From positions 1 through 29,956 of IMG/VR virus record IMGVR_UViG_3300030430_002162: a stretch of DNA of 29,956 nucleotides. One strand, given 5' to 3'. The position numbers and the translations under genes were made by a program. Origin of the DNA: a virus. Of this stretch, positions 1-6,899 are shown piece by piece (position 1 is the stretch's first letter; every line of letters starts with the position of its first letter). The notes beneath the pieces were generated by a model. It had not been told where the DNA came from and searched no databases. It worked only from the letters and a program-made list of their open reading frames with translations.

Positions 1-1121
1 CAATTCAGGATGTAGTTGCAATAGGTCAAAATGCTTTTAAAGGTGCAAGTGGCACAACCACAGGAGCAGATGGAACTGTTGCAATAGGTAGAGATTCTCT
101 TAAAGTATTGACTTCTGGTGCTGGTAATACAGCAATAGGTTTTGAAGCATTAAAAACTATTAGTACTGGGGCAACAAGTACAGCAGTAGGTTATGAAGCA
201 CTAGAACTTGCTACAGGAAGTGGCAATACAGCTATAGGTTATGAAGCTGGAAATGTTATATCAACAGGTGCTGAAAACACAATTTTAGGTGGGTTTTCTA
301 ATCCAAGTGCATTTAACGCTACAAATGAAACTGTTGTAGGAGGTGGAACAACAGGACAAGGTAGTAATACAGTAACACTTGGTAATACTTCTGTAACTGA
401 TGTTTATATGGCACAAGATAGTGGTGCAACAGTTCATGCTGGAAACATTCAAGCATCTGGTAATATATCAAGTACAGCTACAAGTGGAAATAACACGTTC
501 AATTCCAGTATTCTCTTAGCATCTGGTAAAAATCTATTCTTAGATGGTGGAAGTAATACATTTATAAGGGAAGATGGGGCAGATACTATAACATTTACAA
601 CTGCTGGTTCAGAAAGAGTTAGAATAACCCAAGCTGGTGTTTTAGAATTAACATCTGGACAATTAAAATTTCCAGCTAGTCAATCTGCAAGTTCAGATGC
701 AAATACTCTGGATGACTACGAAGAAGGTACATTTACTCCTACATGGGTATCTGGATCAGGTACTTTAGGAAGCATTAATTATTCTAATCGAGTTGGCAAA
801 TATACAAAAATTGGAAATGCTGTAACTATTACAATAAGTTTTTATAATGGGTCATTTGATGCTGGTACTGGATCTGGCAGTTTAAAAATTACAGGACTTC
901 CATTTACATCTGGAGCAAAATCATCTTTAGCTTTAGGTGATACAAGGTTATTTGGTGGAGACAATCCAAGTGAAGCAGAAGTAACCAATAGCTCTACTAA
1001 TGTAACTTTGTATTTTAGAACTGCATCTAATGGTGCAAATTCAGAATTGCAAGTATCAGATGCTGGTACAGGAAGTGGTGCATTAAACTTAGTAACATTA
1101 AGTGGAACATATTTTGTTTAA
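1..1121 (+). CDS. Fibre-like virion protein, 3' part (partial)
   Basis: The reading frame is open from the left edge (codons from base 3) to the TAA at 1119-1121, so the 5' end is missing. The first ~80 residues carry repeats of the type xNTAIGYEAL/xxTAVGYEAL (for example NTAIGFEAL, TAVGYEAL, NTAIGYEA), seen in trimeric beta-rich phage fibre and adhesin-like proteins. The C-terminal part has LDDYEEGTFTPTW, YTKIGNAVTI and ITGLPFTSG, a pattern I recall from tail-fibre or tail-associated structural proteins of environmental phages. An internal ATG at 108 lies inside the repeats and is unlikely to be the start. A matching N-terminal piece, in the same direction, begins at 29637 and runs off the right edge. 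The likely role is host recognition or virion surface; the family is clear in type, the exact function is not. Confidence 0.7.
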   Translation, partial: IQDVVAIGQNAFKGASGTTTGADGTVAIGRDSLKVLTSGAGNTAIGFEALKTISTGATSTAVGYEALELATGSGNTAIGYEAGNVISTGAENTILGGFSNPSAFNATNETVVGGGTTGQGSNTVTLGNTSVTDVYMAQDSGATVHAGNIQASGNISSTATSGNNTFNSSILLASGKNLFLDGGSNTFIREDGADTITFTTAGSERVRITQAGVLELTSGQLKFPASQSASSDANTLDDYEEGTFTPTWVSGSGTLGSINYSNRVGKYTKIGNAVTITISFYNGSFDAGTGSGSLKITGLPFTSGAKSSLALGDTRLFGGDNPSEAEVTNSSTNVTLYFRTASNGANSELQVSDAGTGSGALNLVTLSGTYFV

Positions 1122-1147
1122 TTGGATAATTAAAAAGGAAAAATAAT

Positions 1148-1393
1148 ATGGCTTTATCAAAAGTAGAAAAAGATGATTACGAAGTGAGAGGCGAGTACAA
1201 ACATATAAATGTTCGTACGAAAACATCCATCATGGAAGATGGTTCTGAAATCTCATACAAATATCATAGAAAAGTCTTAACCCCAGATATGGATGTATCT
1301 GGAGAGTCAGCAGAAATACAAGCTTTGGCTGGTGCATTGTGGTCATCAGAAATTAAAAAAGCATGGGCGGATAAGCAATCTGAAGAAGTTTAA
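1148..1393 (+). CDS. Hypothetical protein, 81 aa
   Basis: Small soluble, charged protein starting MALSKVEKDDYEVRG. It starts 26 bases after the fibre gene, behind a purine-rich AAAAAGGAAAA ribosome site. No signal peptide, membrane segment, cysteine motif or known domain is visible. Its direct position after the fibre gene suggests late expression with the virion and lysis genes. I do not recognise the family. Confidence 0.75.
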   Translation: MALSKVEKDDYEVRGEYKHINVRTKTSIMEDGSEISYKYHRKVLTPDMDVSGESAEIQALAGALWSSEIKKAWADKQSEEV

Positions 1394-1409
1394 CAAAACA
1401 GGAGTCAAA

Positions 1410-1694
1410 ATGGCTAAAAAACAAAAAGAAAAGCCAGTCTTGAATCTTGATGGTAAAGAATACATCATTGAGGATATGACTGATTTACAAAAAGAAAAAG
1501 CAGGGGAAGTGGCTTTGTATCAAAATCATGTAAGTGACATACAAAACAAGCTATCTAATAACTCTTTTATAAGACAGCAACTTATTGAATGTGAAAAAGT
1601 CTTTGTAGACAAACACCAAAAAGGTGTAAAAGAGCTAAAGAAGATGCTAGAAAATGATCATTCTCCACATGATCCGGGGGATGAGACAGACTAA
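1410..1694 (+). CDS. Small DUF6447-like protein, 94 aa
   Basis: The start is ATG 1410, preceded by CAGGAG; a longer in-frame reading from 1293 would run through the upstream gene and is rejected. Residues ~9-20 (VLNLDGKEYIIE) followed by a long helical region (QKEKAGEVALYQNHVSDIQ..., then a second helix to ~85) resemble the short DUF6447-type proteins of phages: a beta-hairpin with LDGKEY and then a coiled-coil helix pair. The function of that family is unknown to me. The acidic tail (HDPGDETD) is probably disordered. The stop overlaps the next start in TAATG, so the two are translationally coupled. Confidence 0.65.
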   Translation: MAKKQKEKPVLNLDGKEYIIEDMTDLQKEKAGEVALYQNHVSDIQNKLSNNSFIRQQLIECEKVFVDKHQKGVKELKKMLENDHSPHDPGDETD

Positions 1695-1984
1695 TGATCA
1701 TAAGAAAATCTGCTCATGATCTTGATATAATAATTTTCCTGAATAAAAATAAAGGAATGACAAAAAAGGTTGCGTTGGCTGATGGAACTTTTAAATCAGT
1801 TACATATCCTAATTCAAAAAAGTATTTCCTTTGGAAAGATGGAGAGATTTTAAAAAGATCTGATTCATTTGAAACTATTGAAGAAGAATATGTAAAAGAG
1901 GTAGCTAAAAAAACATCTCTTGGTCATGGGCGGATTGACTTAGTAAAACATAAATTAATAGATAATAAGGTAACACTTAGATGA
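1694..1984 (+). CDS. Hypothetical protein, 96 aa
   Basis: Starts at ATG 1694, sharing the A of the upstream TAA, and ends in TGA overlapping the next ATG. It is a lysine-rich soluble protein with a middle stretch (DGTFKSVTYPNSKKYFLWKDGE) suggesting a small beta sheet, followed by a helix. No catalytic or metal-binding motif is visible. It lies in a tightly coupled run of small genes between the fibre gene and the lysis genes. I do not recognise it. Confidence 0.7.
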   Translation: MIIRKSAHDLDIIIFLNKNKGMTKKVALADGTFKSVTYPNSKKYFLWKDGEILKRSDSFETIEEEYVKEVAKKTSLGHGRIDLVKHKLIDNKVTLR

Positions 1985-2271
1985 AATCACCACTTTCAAA
2001 ATTGGTACAATGGCAGTTAAGAACTGGTCAGCTAGATGGCTGGACTGCTTACCATATTGGCGCAGGAGCTTTCTTTTGTAAAATATTTCAATGGCTAGGT
2101 TGGTCAGACTTTAATTGTGTGTTTGGTGTATTTGTAATTGGCGTACTCTGGGAAATATTTGAATGGTATGTAGAAAACTATAAACCATATATCACAAAAG
2201 AAAAATGGGCATACAATACAATGGCTGATATTGTTGTAGAAACTGGTATTGCTTGGTGGATGGTGCTATGA
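1981..2271 (+). CDS. Small integral membrane protein, 96 aa
   Basis: Three hydrophobic stretches are visible at about residues 22-40, 45-63 and 80-96, with an intervening charged loop. The pattern WEIFEWY ... NTMADIVVETG resembles the helix pair of VanZ/YjdF-like small membrane proteins, where an acidic E-x-x-E and a later D-x-x-x-E face each other in the membrane; this is an analogy, not a firm family call. The ATGA overlap couples it to the gene before, and the next ATG (2268) overlaps its stop. Because it sits among probable lysis genes, a role as holin or antiholin is possible but unproven. Confidence 0.6.
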   Translation: MKSPLSKLVQWQLRTGQLDGWTAYHIGAGAFFCKIFQWLGWSDFNCVFGVFVIGVLWEIFEWYVENYKPYITKEKWAYNTMADIVVETGIAWWMVL

Positions 2272-2453
2272 ATAAAGTAATTGAAAAATTAGATAATGGA
2301 GATTTTAAAATTGTTAATACGAGTTATGATATTCCTGTTAAGTATCATTATAATTCAAAGTTGCGGAAGTCAAGGATGGATCGTAGCAAGCATACCAGTG
2401 ACACCGCAGGACACAGTCACAAACACAGTGTTTATCGAGATAATGGACGCTGA
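2268..2453 (+). CDS. Small ORF overlapping the 2296-2544 frame, 61 aa
   Basis: ATG 2268 overlaps the upstream stop (ATGA), as in neighbouring genes, so this is the expected coupled start. Residues 1-30 (MNKVIEKLDNGDFKIVNTSY...) look like ordinary protein sequence. After about residue 31 the translation becomes a basic, His/Ser-rich string that looks like a shadow frame, while the +1 frame (2296-2544) becomes protein-like at the same place. Either two genes truly overlap, or one gene of about 90 residues is split by a +1 frameshift or sequence error near 2350-2365. Confidence 0.45.
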   Translation: MNKVIEKLDNGDFKIVNTSYDIPVKYHYNSKLRKSRMDRSKHTSDTAGHSHKHSVYRDNGR

Positions 2454-2544
2454 CTCAGTGGTTCATTGGTTTCATGGTCGTATCAGCGACTATGACAATT
2501 GGTGTTATAAGCATCAGAGAATTGAAGAGGTAAGAGTACAGTAA
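2296..2544 (+). CDS. Lipoprotein-like ORF or second half of a shifted gene, 82 aa
   Basis: Read from ATG 2296, the protein opens with a very hydrophobic segment (residues ~4-20) followed by IIQSC-GSQG, which would pass as a lipoprotein signal with Cys23 as lipidation site. Residues 24-82 look like a normal small domain rich in Trp, His and Tyr (VFIEIMDADSVVHWFHGR...). There is no convincing ribosome site at 2296. It could be a small lipoprotein acting with the lysis genes (an outer-membrane spanin would have this topology), or residues 24 onward could be the continuation of the 2268 frame after a frameshift, the hydrophobic leader then being an accident. It ends in TAATG with the next gene. 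Confidence 0.5.
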   Translation: MEILKLLIRVMIFLLSIIIIQSCGSQGWIVASIPVTPQDTVTNTVFIEIMDADSVVHWFHGRISDYDNWCYKHQRIEEVRVQ

Positions 2545-2876
2545 TGGATACAAACACACTAATAGAAGCATATGGAGAATTAGGTGTTATAGGAATATGC
2601 ATGCTACTCTTTGGATTTATGATTACCAATCTAATCAGAGAAAACAAATCTCAAACAACGCATATAGATGAAATACAACAAGACTTATCAAGTATGAAGT
2701 CAGAATTAAGCAATACTATGAATATTTGTGTAAAATTAATTGATTCTGTTAATACCTTCAAAAGCGATGTAAATGATAAGCTAGACAGAAGGCATGAAAA
2801 CTTAATGAAAGAAGTTGATGACCTAAGTGATAAAATTAGCTATTTGTCAGGTCGTATAAATGGCGGTAAACATTAA
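2544..2876 (+). CDS. Membrane-anchored coiled-coil protein, holin/BhlA-like
   Basis: A single membrane segment at about residues 12-30 (ELGVIGICMLLFGFMITNLI) is followed by ~75 residues of heptad-rich coiled coil with regularly spaced Leu, Ile, Met and Val. This topology, N-out short tail, one helix, long cytoplasmic coiled coil, is that of small BhlA/UviB-type holin-like proteins and of some i-spanins. It lies in a run of small coupled genes before the endolysin, so a lysis role is the best inference. Both boundaries are TAATG overlaps. Confidence 0.6.
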   Translation: MDTNTLIEAYGELGVIGICMLLFGFMITNLIRENKSQTTHIDEIQQDLSSMKSELSNTMNICVKLIDSVNTFKSDVNDKLDRRHENLMKEVDDLSDKISYLSGRINGGKH

Positions 2877-3169
2877 TGGCTAAAGACCCAAGGTTAAAAA
2901 AATTTGGTTTAAGTGATTATAATAAACCCAAAAGAACCCCAAGACATAAAACGAAATCTCATGTTGTATTGGCAAGATATAAAAAAGGTGGTAAAACTGT
3001 TACTAAGTTAATAAGATTCGGTCAGCAAGGGGTAAAAACAAATCAAACAGTTGCACAAAGAAGAGCGTTTAAAAGTCGGCATAGAAAAAATATAGCTAAA
3101 GGCAAATCAAGTGCTGCATGGTGGGCAAATAAAGTCAAATGGAGTCCTAGTAAGACCAAAGGTAGATAA
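2876..3169 (+). CDS. Basic phage protein, DUF6321-like, 97 aa
   Basis: The protein is strongly basic. It matches from memory a conserved small virus family with the signature DPRLKKFGLSDYNKPKRTPRHKTKSH, then IRFGQQGVKTNQ, then R-x-F-K-S-R-H-x-K-N-I-A-K-G-K-x-S-A-A-W-W-A-N-K-V-K-W. I believe this is the family catalogued as DUF6321; the number is from memory. Function is not established; the charge suggests nucleic acid binding or packing in the virion. The start overlaps the preceding stop (TAATG), and the stop overlaps the start of a micro-ORF at 3169. Confidence 0.75.
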   Translation: MAKDPRLKKFGLSDYNKPKRTPRHKTKSHVVLARYKKGGKTVTKLIRFGQQGVKTNQTVAQRRAFKSRHRKNIAKGKSSAAWWANKVKWSPSKTKGR

Positions 3170-3306
3170 TGGATACATTAAGAGTTTTTTCAATTAGCAC
3201 AGCAAATTATTTTATAAACATAAGCCAGATAAGTGAATACTTACAAATTACTGTCAGTATTTTATCTATCATAGCATTAATACTAACCATTAAAAAGGAG
3301 AAATAA
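3169..3306 (+). CDS. 45-residue holin-like membrane protein
   Basis: ATG 3169 overlaps the upstream TAA (TAATG) and the frame ends in TAA at 3304-3306, directly before the next ATG at 3307. The peptide has a polar N-terminal half (MDTLRVFSISTANYFINISQ), one membrane helix (about residues 27-41, LQITVSILSIIALILTI) and a short basic end KKEK. This matches the architecture of very small single-span phage holins. The coupling at both ends and the position two genes before the endolysin support it as a real gene; the holin role is inferred. Confidence 0.6.
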   Translation: MDTLRVFSISTANYFINISQISEYLQITVSILSIIALILTIKKEK

Positions 3307-3570
3307 ATGGACATTAAATCTATTGTTGTTGGTGAAATTACTAAACAGGCAGAAGCTTCTGTTCCTCAATTAAAAAAGGCTATTAATGATTATGTGATTG
3401 AAACTATACAATCAAAAGAGTTTGAGGAAGAATGGGCAACCGCAATCAATAAAAAGATAAATATCCCATGGATGAATGAAGAGCAAGAACAAGAGATGTT
3501 TGAAAAACTCATTGATAAAGGGACAGACATTTTTGCTGGGGTTATGATTAAGATACTAGAGAAAAAATAA
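3307..3570 (+). CDS. Hypothetical helical protein, 87 aa
   Basis: Preceded by a good AAAAAGGAG ribosome site which lies inside the 3' end of the micro-ORF at 3169. The sequence is predicted mostly helical, acidic in the middle (SKEFEEEWATAINKKINIPWMNEEQEQEMFEKL), and ends with a hydrophobic helix (FAGVMIKIL). No known motif. The TAATG overlap with the endolysin-like gene places it in the lysis module; it could be an accessory lysis protein, but nothing in the sequence shows that directly. Confidence 0.7.
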   Translation: MDIKSIVVGEITKQAEASVPQLKKAINDYVIETIQSKEFEEEWATAINKKINIPWMNEEQEQEMFEKLIDKGTDIFAGVMIKILEKK

Positions 3571-4055
3571 TGATTGACGCTTTACAAATGATGTATCAAA
3601 TTAAAACCACCTTAGAGAAAATGGGTTTGAAGTTTGCAAGTCATGAGGCTATGATGCTTGTTTATAGAACTGGATTAGTTGAATCAAAATATAAATATTT
3701 AACTCAAAAAGGTTCTGATATAGCTAGGGGTTTTTGGCAGTGTGAACCTTGGGTAGCTGTAAGTTTATGTAATGATTATTTAAAATACAGAAGTCAATTA
3801 ATGAAAAAGGTTGCTGATGTTTGTTACTTAGATTGGAAATACTTTACTAATCCAAGTGAAGAAGATTGGAAGCAAATACTCACAACTAATCTAACTGCTG
3901 GGATAGTAGTTTGTCGACTACACTATTGGAGATGCCCAGAAAAATTACCTGAAACATTAGATGATCAGGCTAGATACTGGAAAAAGTGGTATAATACTGA
4001 AAAAGGAAAAGGCACAGTCGATCATTTTAAAGAAATTGTAATAAAATATGAGTGA
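3570..4055 (+). CDS. Probable endolysin (lysozyme/transglycosylase-like)
   Basis: 161 residues, soluble, no signal peptide. Residues 35-47 (GLVESKYKYLTQK) and 52-60 (ARGFWQCEP) follow the pattern of lysozyme-fold glycosidases: a catalytic glutamate in a G-x-x-E-S/T context (Glu38) and a downstream G-x-W-Q-x-E-P segment lining the substrate cleft. The rest (NLTAGIVVCRLHYWR, then YWKKWYNTEKGKGT) is helical, with Trp/Tyr typical of sugar-binding clefts. It probably cuts the peptidoglycan glycan strand at the end of infection after holin-like proteins permeabilise the inner membrane. The family is recognised from pattern, not by alignment, so glycosidase versus transglycosylase is open. Confidence 0.6.
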   Translation: MIDALQMMYQIKTTLEKMGLKFASHEAMMLVYRTGLVESKYKYLTQKGSDIARGFWQCEPWVAVSLCNDYLKYRSQLMKKVADVCYLDWKYFTNPSEEDWKQILTTNLTAGIVVCRLHYWRCPEKLPETLDDQARYWKKWYNTEKGKGTVDHFKEIVIKYE

Positions 4056-5094
4056 ACCCATAGTTCAGGACATCGATGGAAATATTATAGGTTGTAAGCA
4101 TTGTGGCAGTAGAGATATTAGAAAATTTGGATTTTTATACAGGGCTAAAAGCAAAAAACAGCAATATATGTGTAATAATTGCGGTAAAAGGACAGTTGCA
4201 CCATTGATATTAGAAAAAGCTGAATTTGTAAAAGAAATAACTGATCCTGAATTTATGGCTATTGAAGATCTGATTGATCACAGAAAAAAGAAATATTCAA
4301 TACAAATCAAAGCTAAAGAATCAAGAAAATTAATAAATATAGATATAAAGAAAAGTGGACCGATCGGAATATGTCATTTTGGTGATCCTCATATAGACGA
4401 TGATGGTACAAATATTGCAGAAATTTACTCTTTATGTAACCTAATTAATAAAACAGATGGAATGTTTGCTGGTAATTTAGGTGATGTGCAAAATAACTGG
4501 ATAGGCAGACTGTCATTTTTATATGGTCAACAATCAACAAGTGCAAAAGAATCATGGAGACTTACAGAACATTTTGTAAATAGTGTTAATTGGCTGTATT
4601 TGGTAGCAGGCAATCATGATGTTTGGTCAGGCGATGGAGATCCTCTAGACTTTATAATGAGGGGACATCAAGGGGTGTATGAGAAATGGGGAGCTAGATT
4701 AAATCTTAGATTCCCTAATTCAAGGCAAATAAGAATTAATGCTAGACATACTTTCAAAGGTTACTCTATGTGGAACACAGCACATGGCGTGGCAAAAGCT
4801 GCACAAATGGGTTGGAAAGATCACATTTTAACATGCGGTCATACTCATGTTAGCGGATACCAAGTTTTAAAAGACCCAGCTTCAGGGTTAATTTCACATG
4901 CGTTACAAGTGGCAAGTTTTAAGATTATGGATGGATATGCAGATAAATTAGGGTTAGATGATAAAAATATATTTAACGCACCTGTTACAATTATTGATCC
5001 TAAATATGATGACCATGATAATAGACTTATCACAACAATTTTTAATCCCTATGAAGGGGCAGAATTTTTAAAATGGAAAAGATCACAGAAATAA
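4048..5094 (+). CDS. Zinc-ribbon plus calcineurin-like metallophosphoesterase
   Basis: 348 residues in two parts. Residues 16-45 form a zinc ribbon: C16-x2-C19 and C42-x2-C45, similar to the InsA-type DNA-binding ribbon (CxxCGS...YxCxxCGKR). Residues ~105-300 hold a complete metallophosphoesterase core: D113-x-H115 (GDPHID), GNLGD 142-146, GNHD 188-191, a histidine at ~246 and GHTH 264-267, that is the full set of dimetal ligands. It would hydrolyse phosphoesters, and the ribbon suggests a nucleic acid target, so a nuclease or nucleic acid phosphatase is likely. It overlaps the endolysin-like gene by 8 bases. Similar genes occur in environmental phage contigs, but the role is unknown. Confidence 0.85.
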   Translation: MSEPIVQDIDGNIIGCKHCGSRDIRKFGFLYRAKSKKQQYMCNNCGKRTVAPLILEKAEFVKEITDPEFMAIEDLIDHRKKKYSIQIKAKESRKLINIDIKKSGPIGICHFGDPHIDDDGTNIAEIYSLCNLINKTDGMFAGNLGDVQNNWIGRLSFLYGQQSTSAKESWRLTEHFVNSVNWLYLVAGNHDVWSGDGDPLDFIMRGHQGVYEKWGARLNLRFPNSRQIRINARHTFKGYSMWNTAHGVAKAAQMGWKDHILTCGHTHVSGYQVLKDPASGLISHALQVASFKIMDGYADKLGLDDKNIFNAPVTIIDPKYDDHDNRLITTIFNPYEGAEFLKWKRSQK

Positions 5095-5300
5095 ATACAA
5101 GCAACATGAGTTATAATGCTTTTGATATTATATTAAAATGTAAAGAATATGCTGAAAAAATTGACTTGGCAAATGTAATTTTAGACAACACTTCCATTGA
5201 TGAAAAAGAAATCCTTATAAAACTAATTGAGGGAATGCGCACAATAGAACTTGAAATAATAGAATATGAACCTATTTCACAACCAGAGGCACAGGCATGA
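5073..5300 (+). CDS. Hypothetical acidic protein, 75 aa
   Basis: It begins inside the 3' end of the phosphoesterase gene (22-base overlap) and ends in an ATGA overlap with the connector gene. The sequence is acidic and mostly helical (ILKCKEYAEKIDLANVIL..., then DEKEILIKLIEGMRTIELEIIEYEP). No ribosome site is obvious, so it is probably translated by coupling. No domain is recognised. The next gene starts the head-tail joining block. Confidence 0.6.
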   Translation: MEKITEINTSNMSYNAFDIILKCKEYAEKIDLANVILDNTSIDEKEILIKLIEGMRTIELEIIEYEPISQPEAQA

Positions 5301-6283
5301 GTACATACCAAGATACATACTGCAACACTACTACAGATTTACATTATATTGAGCCATATTTAGGGGAATACGATGGTAAAAAAGTTTTGGCAAGTAATTT
5401 TACCACCACAGATACATCTAACCTTTATCAGCTAAATAATACTGGTTTTATTGATCAGTTATATAAAGATGGAAAAGAAATGACAAGTGTAACAGATACA
5501 CCCAATGCAGATAATGAATATAAATACACAAGTAGCACAGACTCTTTACAGTTTTTTTTATTAGGTTCATCAGTATCTGCACTTAATTCATCAGTATTTG
5601 AGGCATCTAAAGATTGGGCTAGTTTGAAGACTGAGGCTGTGAATCGTGCCAGTGACTTTGTTCGTTCATTCCTCCCCTTTCCGATATACCCAAACAAGGG
5701 AGTTGGCACAATGGATGCCTCAAGTTTTAACTTTCCAGAGATTATAGTAAGGTGTACATCAATAATGGCTGTTGAATCCCTAATAAGACCTTATGATGTT
5801 GAAAAAGCAAATCAAATTAGATCTCAAGCTATGAATGAAGAGGGAACTGGTTTGTTAGATATGTTAAGAAAAGGGGAAATAACTTTATATCAATCAGAAA
5901 ATGAATCTAAGCATAAAGGAATTTTAAGATCTGTTTCAGTAAATACAAATACTACTGGAGGCATAGTCGACATAAAAGGTAAATCTTCATACCCATGGGA
6001 TGTCATTAAAATTTTAATAACAAATGGGGGATCGTTTACTGCTGGAGTAGAAAATACAGATGTAAAATTTAGTACATTTATAGGAAATGAAAATGGTCTT
6101 AAACTTGAAAGAATGGTAAATGAAGAAATAATTGATGGGTATTGGCAGTTAGTAGGTCATAATATGTATATAAGATGGGCAACTGGCACATACAACACAG
6201 GGGATGAATACGAATTAGAAGTAAGTGGGGAGTTAGATCAATCATTTACACCTGTTAAAACTGTTAGAACATCGAGGTATTAA
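5297..6283 (+). CDS. Putative head-tail connector/adaptor protein
   Basis: 328 residues. The middle (about 101-180) is helical and carries ASDFVRSFLPFPIYP and FPEIIVRCTSIMAVESLIRP, which fits the helical-bundle adaptors that dock under the portal (gp6/gp36-like head completion proteins) with an extra beta-rich C-terminal region (about 200-328). It is the first gene of the block adaptor, tail terminator, small protein, tail tube, chaperones, tape measure, the standard siphovirus order, and this position is the main evidence. It is larger than usual adaptors, so the C-terminal part may be an added virion-surface or neck domain. Confidence 0.5.
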   Translation: MSTYQDTYCNTTTDLHYIEPYLGEYDGKKVLASNFTTTDTSNLYQLNNTGFIDQLYKDGKEMTSVTDTPNADNEYKYTSSTDSLQFFLLGSSVSALNSSVFEASKDWASLKTEAVNRASDFVRSFLPFPIYPNKGVGTMDASSFNFPEIIVRCTSIMAVESLIRPYDVEKANQIRSQAMNEEGTGLLDMLRKGEITLYQSENESKHKGILRSVSVNTNTTGGIVDIKGKSSYPWDVIKILITNGGSFTAGVENTDVKFSTFIGNENGLKLERMVNEEIIDGYWQLVGHNMYIRWATGTYNTGDEYELEVSGELDQSFTPVKTVRTSRY

Positions 6284-6705
6284 TGCCCACTACTTTTGTT
6301 AATATTATTTTTGATGAAATTCTAGAAAAATTGGCAACTATAATTAATGGTGAGTTTAATATACCTGTTTACTATGATGAACATAGAGGAAATCAATCTT
6401 TTTTATTAGTGCCTGAATCAGATGAATTGATTACAAATGTAAGTAGTGGGATGCAGAGGCAATACAATGTGATTATTAACTATGAACTTAAATCAGGTGG
6501 TAAATACACTAAGAACACTATTAAGCAAGTTTCAAATGTTATGGAAAGATTAAAAAGATTAGTATATAATGAAAAGATACAAAGCACAGGAGCAGAATGG
6601 TTTGATGCTCAAATATCATCAGTAACTTATGATATAGATGAAGATGATCAAACATTAATAAAAGGTGTAGCTAATTTTAATTGTCAAAACATGGAGATAA
6701 TCTAA
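6283..6705 (+). CDS. Putative tail terminator/tail completion protein
   Basis: 140 residues, small alpha/beta protein: N-terminal helix (FDEILEKLATIINGEF), strands (PVYYDEH, SFLLVPESDEL), long strand-loop-strand with VIINYELKSGG, helix (TKNTIKQVSNVMERLKRLVYN), and final strands. This order and the size match gpU/gp17-type tail terminators that cap the tail tube and join it to the head. Position between the connector and the tail tube gene agrees. TAATG overlaps on both sides show tight coupling. The assignment rests on gene order and fold pattern. Confidence 0.55.
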   Translation: MPTTFVNIIFDEILEKLATIINGEFNIPVYYDEHRGNQSFLLVPESDELITNVSSGMQRQYNVIINYELKSGGKYTKNTIKQVSNVMERLKRLVYNEKIQSTGAEWFDAQISSVTYDIDEDDQTLIKGVANFNCQNMEII

Positions 6706-6899
6706 TGGACATAAAAGGTAGAAAAAATAAATTACATAGAGTGAACCCAAATGGGGTTAAATGTGATAAAGGTGATCTAGATAAACTCAGGGCTGGATTA
6801 ACTATAACAATGTCTGAGGAAGTTGCTCAAGAGCTACTTGATATGGGAGTTGCAGAGCAAGTTAATAAGAAAAAAAGAAGGAGGCTAAATAATGGCTGA
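6705..6899 (+). CDS. Hypothetical basic protein, 64 aa
   Basis: The start is ATG 6705, overlapping the upstream TAA as TAATG; an earlier in-frame ATG at 6681 lies inside the previous gene and is less likely. Starts MDIKGRKNKLHRVNPNG, then a helix (EEVAQELLDMGVAEQV) and a Lys/Arg-rich end. The pattern (a short strand segment, then a helix with LLxxGxA) recalls small head-tail or tail accessory proteins, but I cannot name a family. It overlaps the tail tube gene by 8 bases, and the tail tube ribosome site AGGAGG lies inside it. Confidence 0.65.
   Translation: MDIKGRKNKLHRVNPNGVKCDKGDLDKLRAGLTITMSEEVAQELLDMGVAEQVNKKKRRRLNNG

Noticed and set aside
2340-2370. A programmed +1 ribosomal frameshift joining the 2268 and 2296 frames.
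   Set aside because: No known +1 shift-prone codon context is recognisable; a sequence error or nested gene is as likely, so it is kept only as a finding about overlapping frames.
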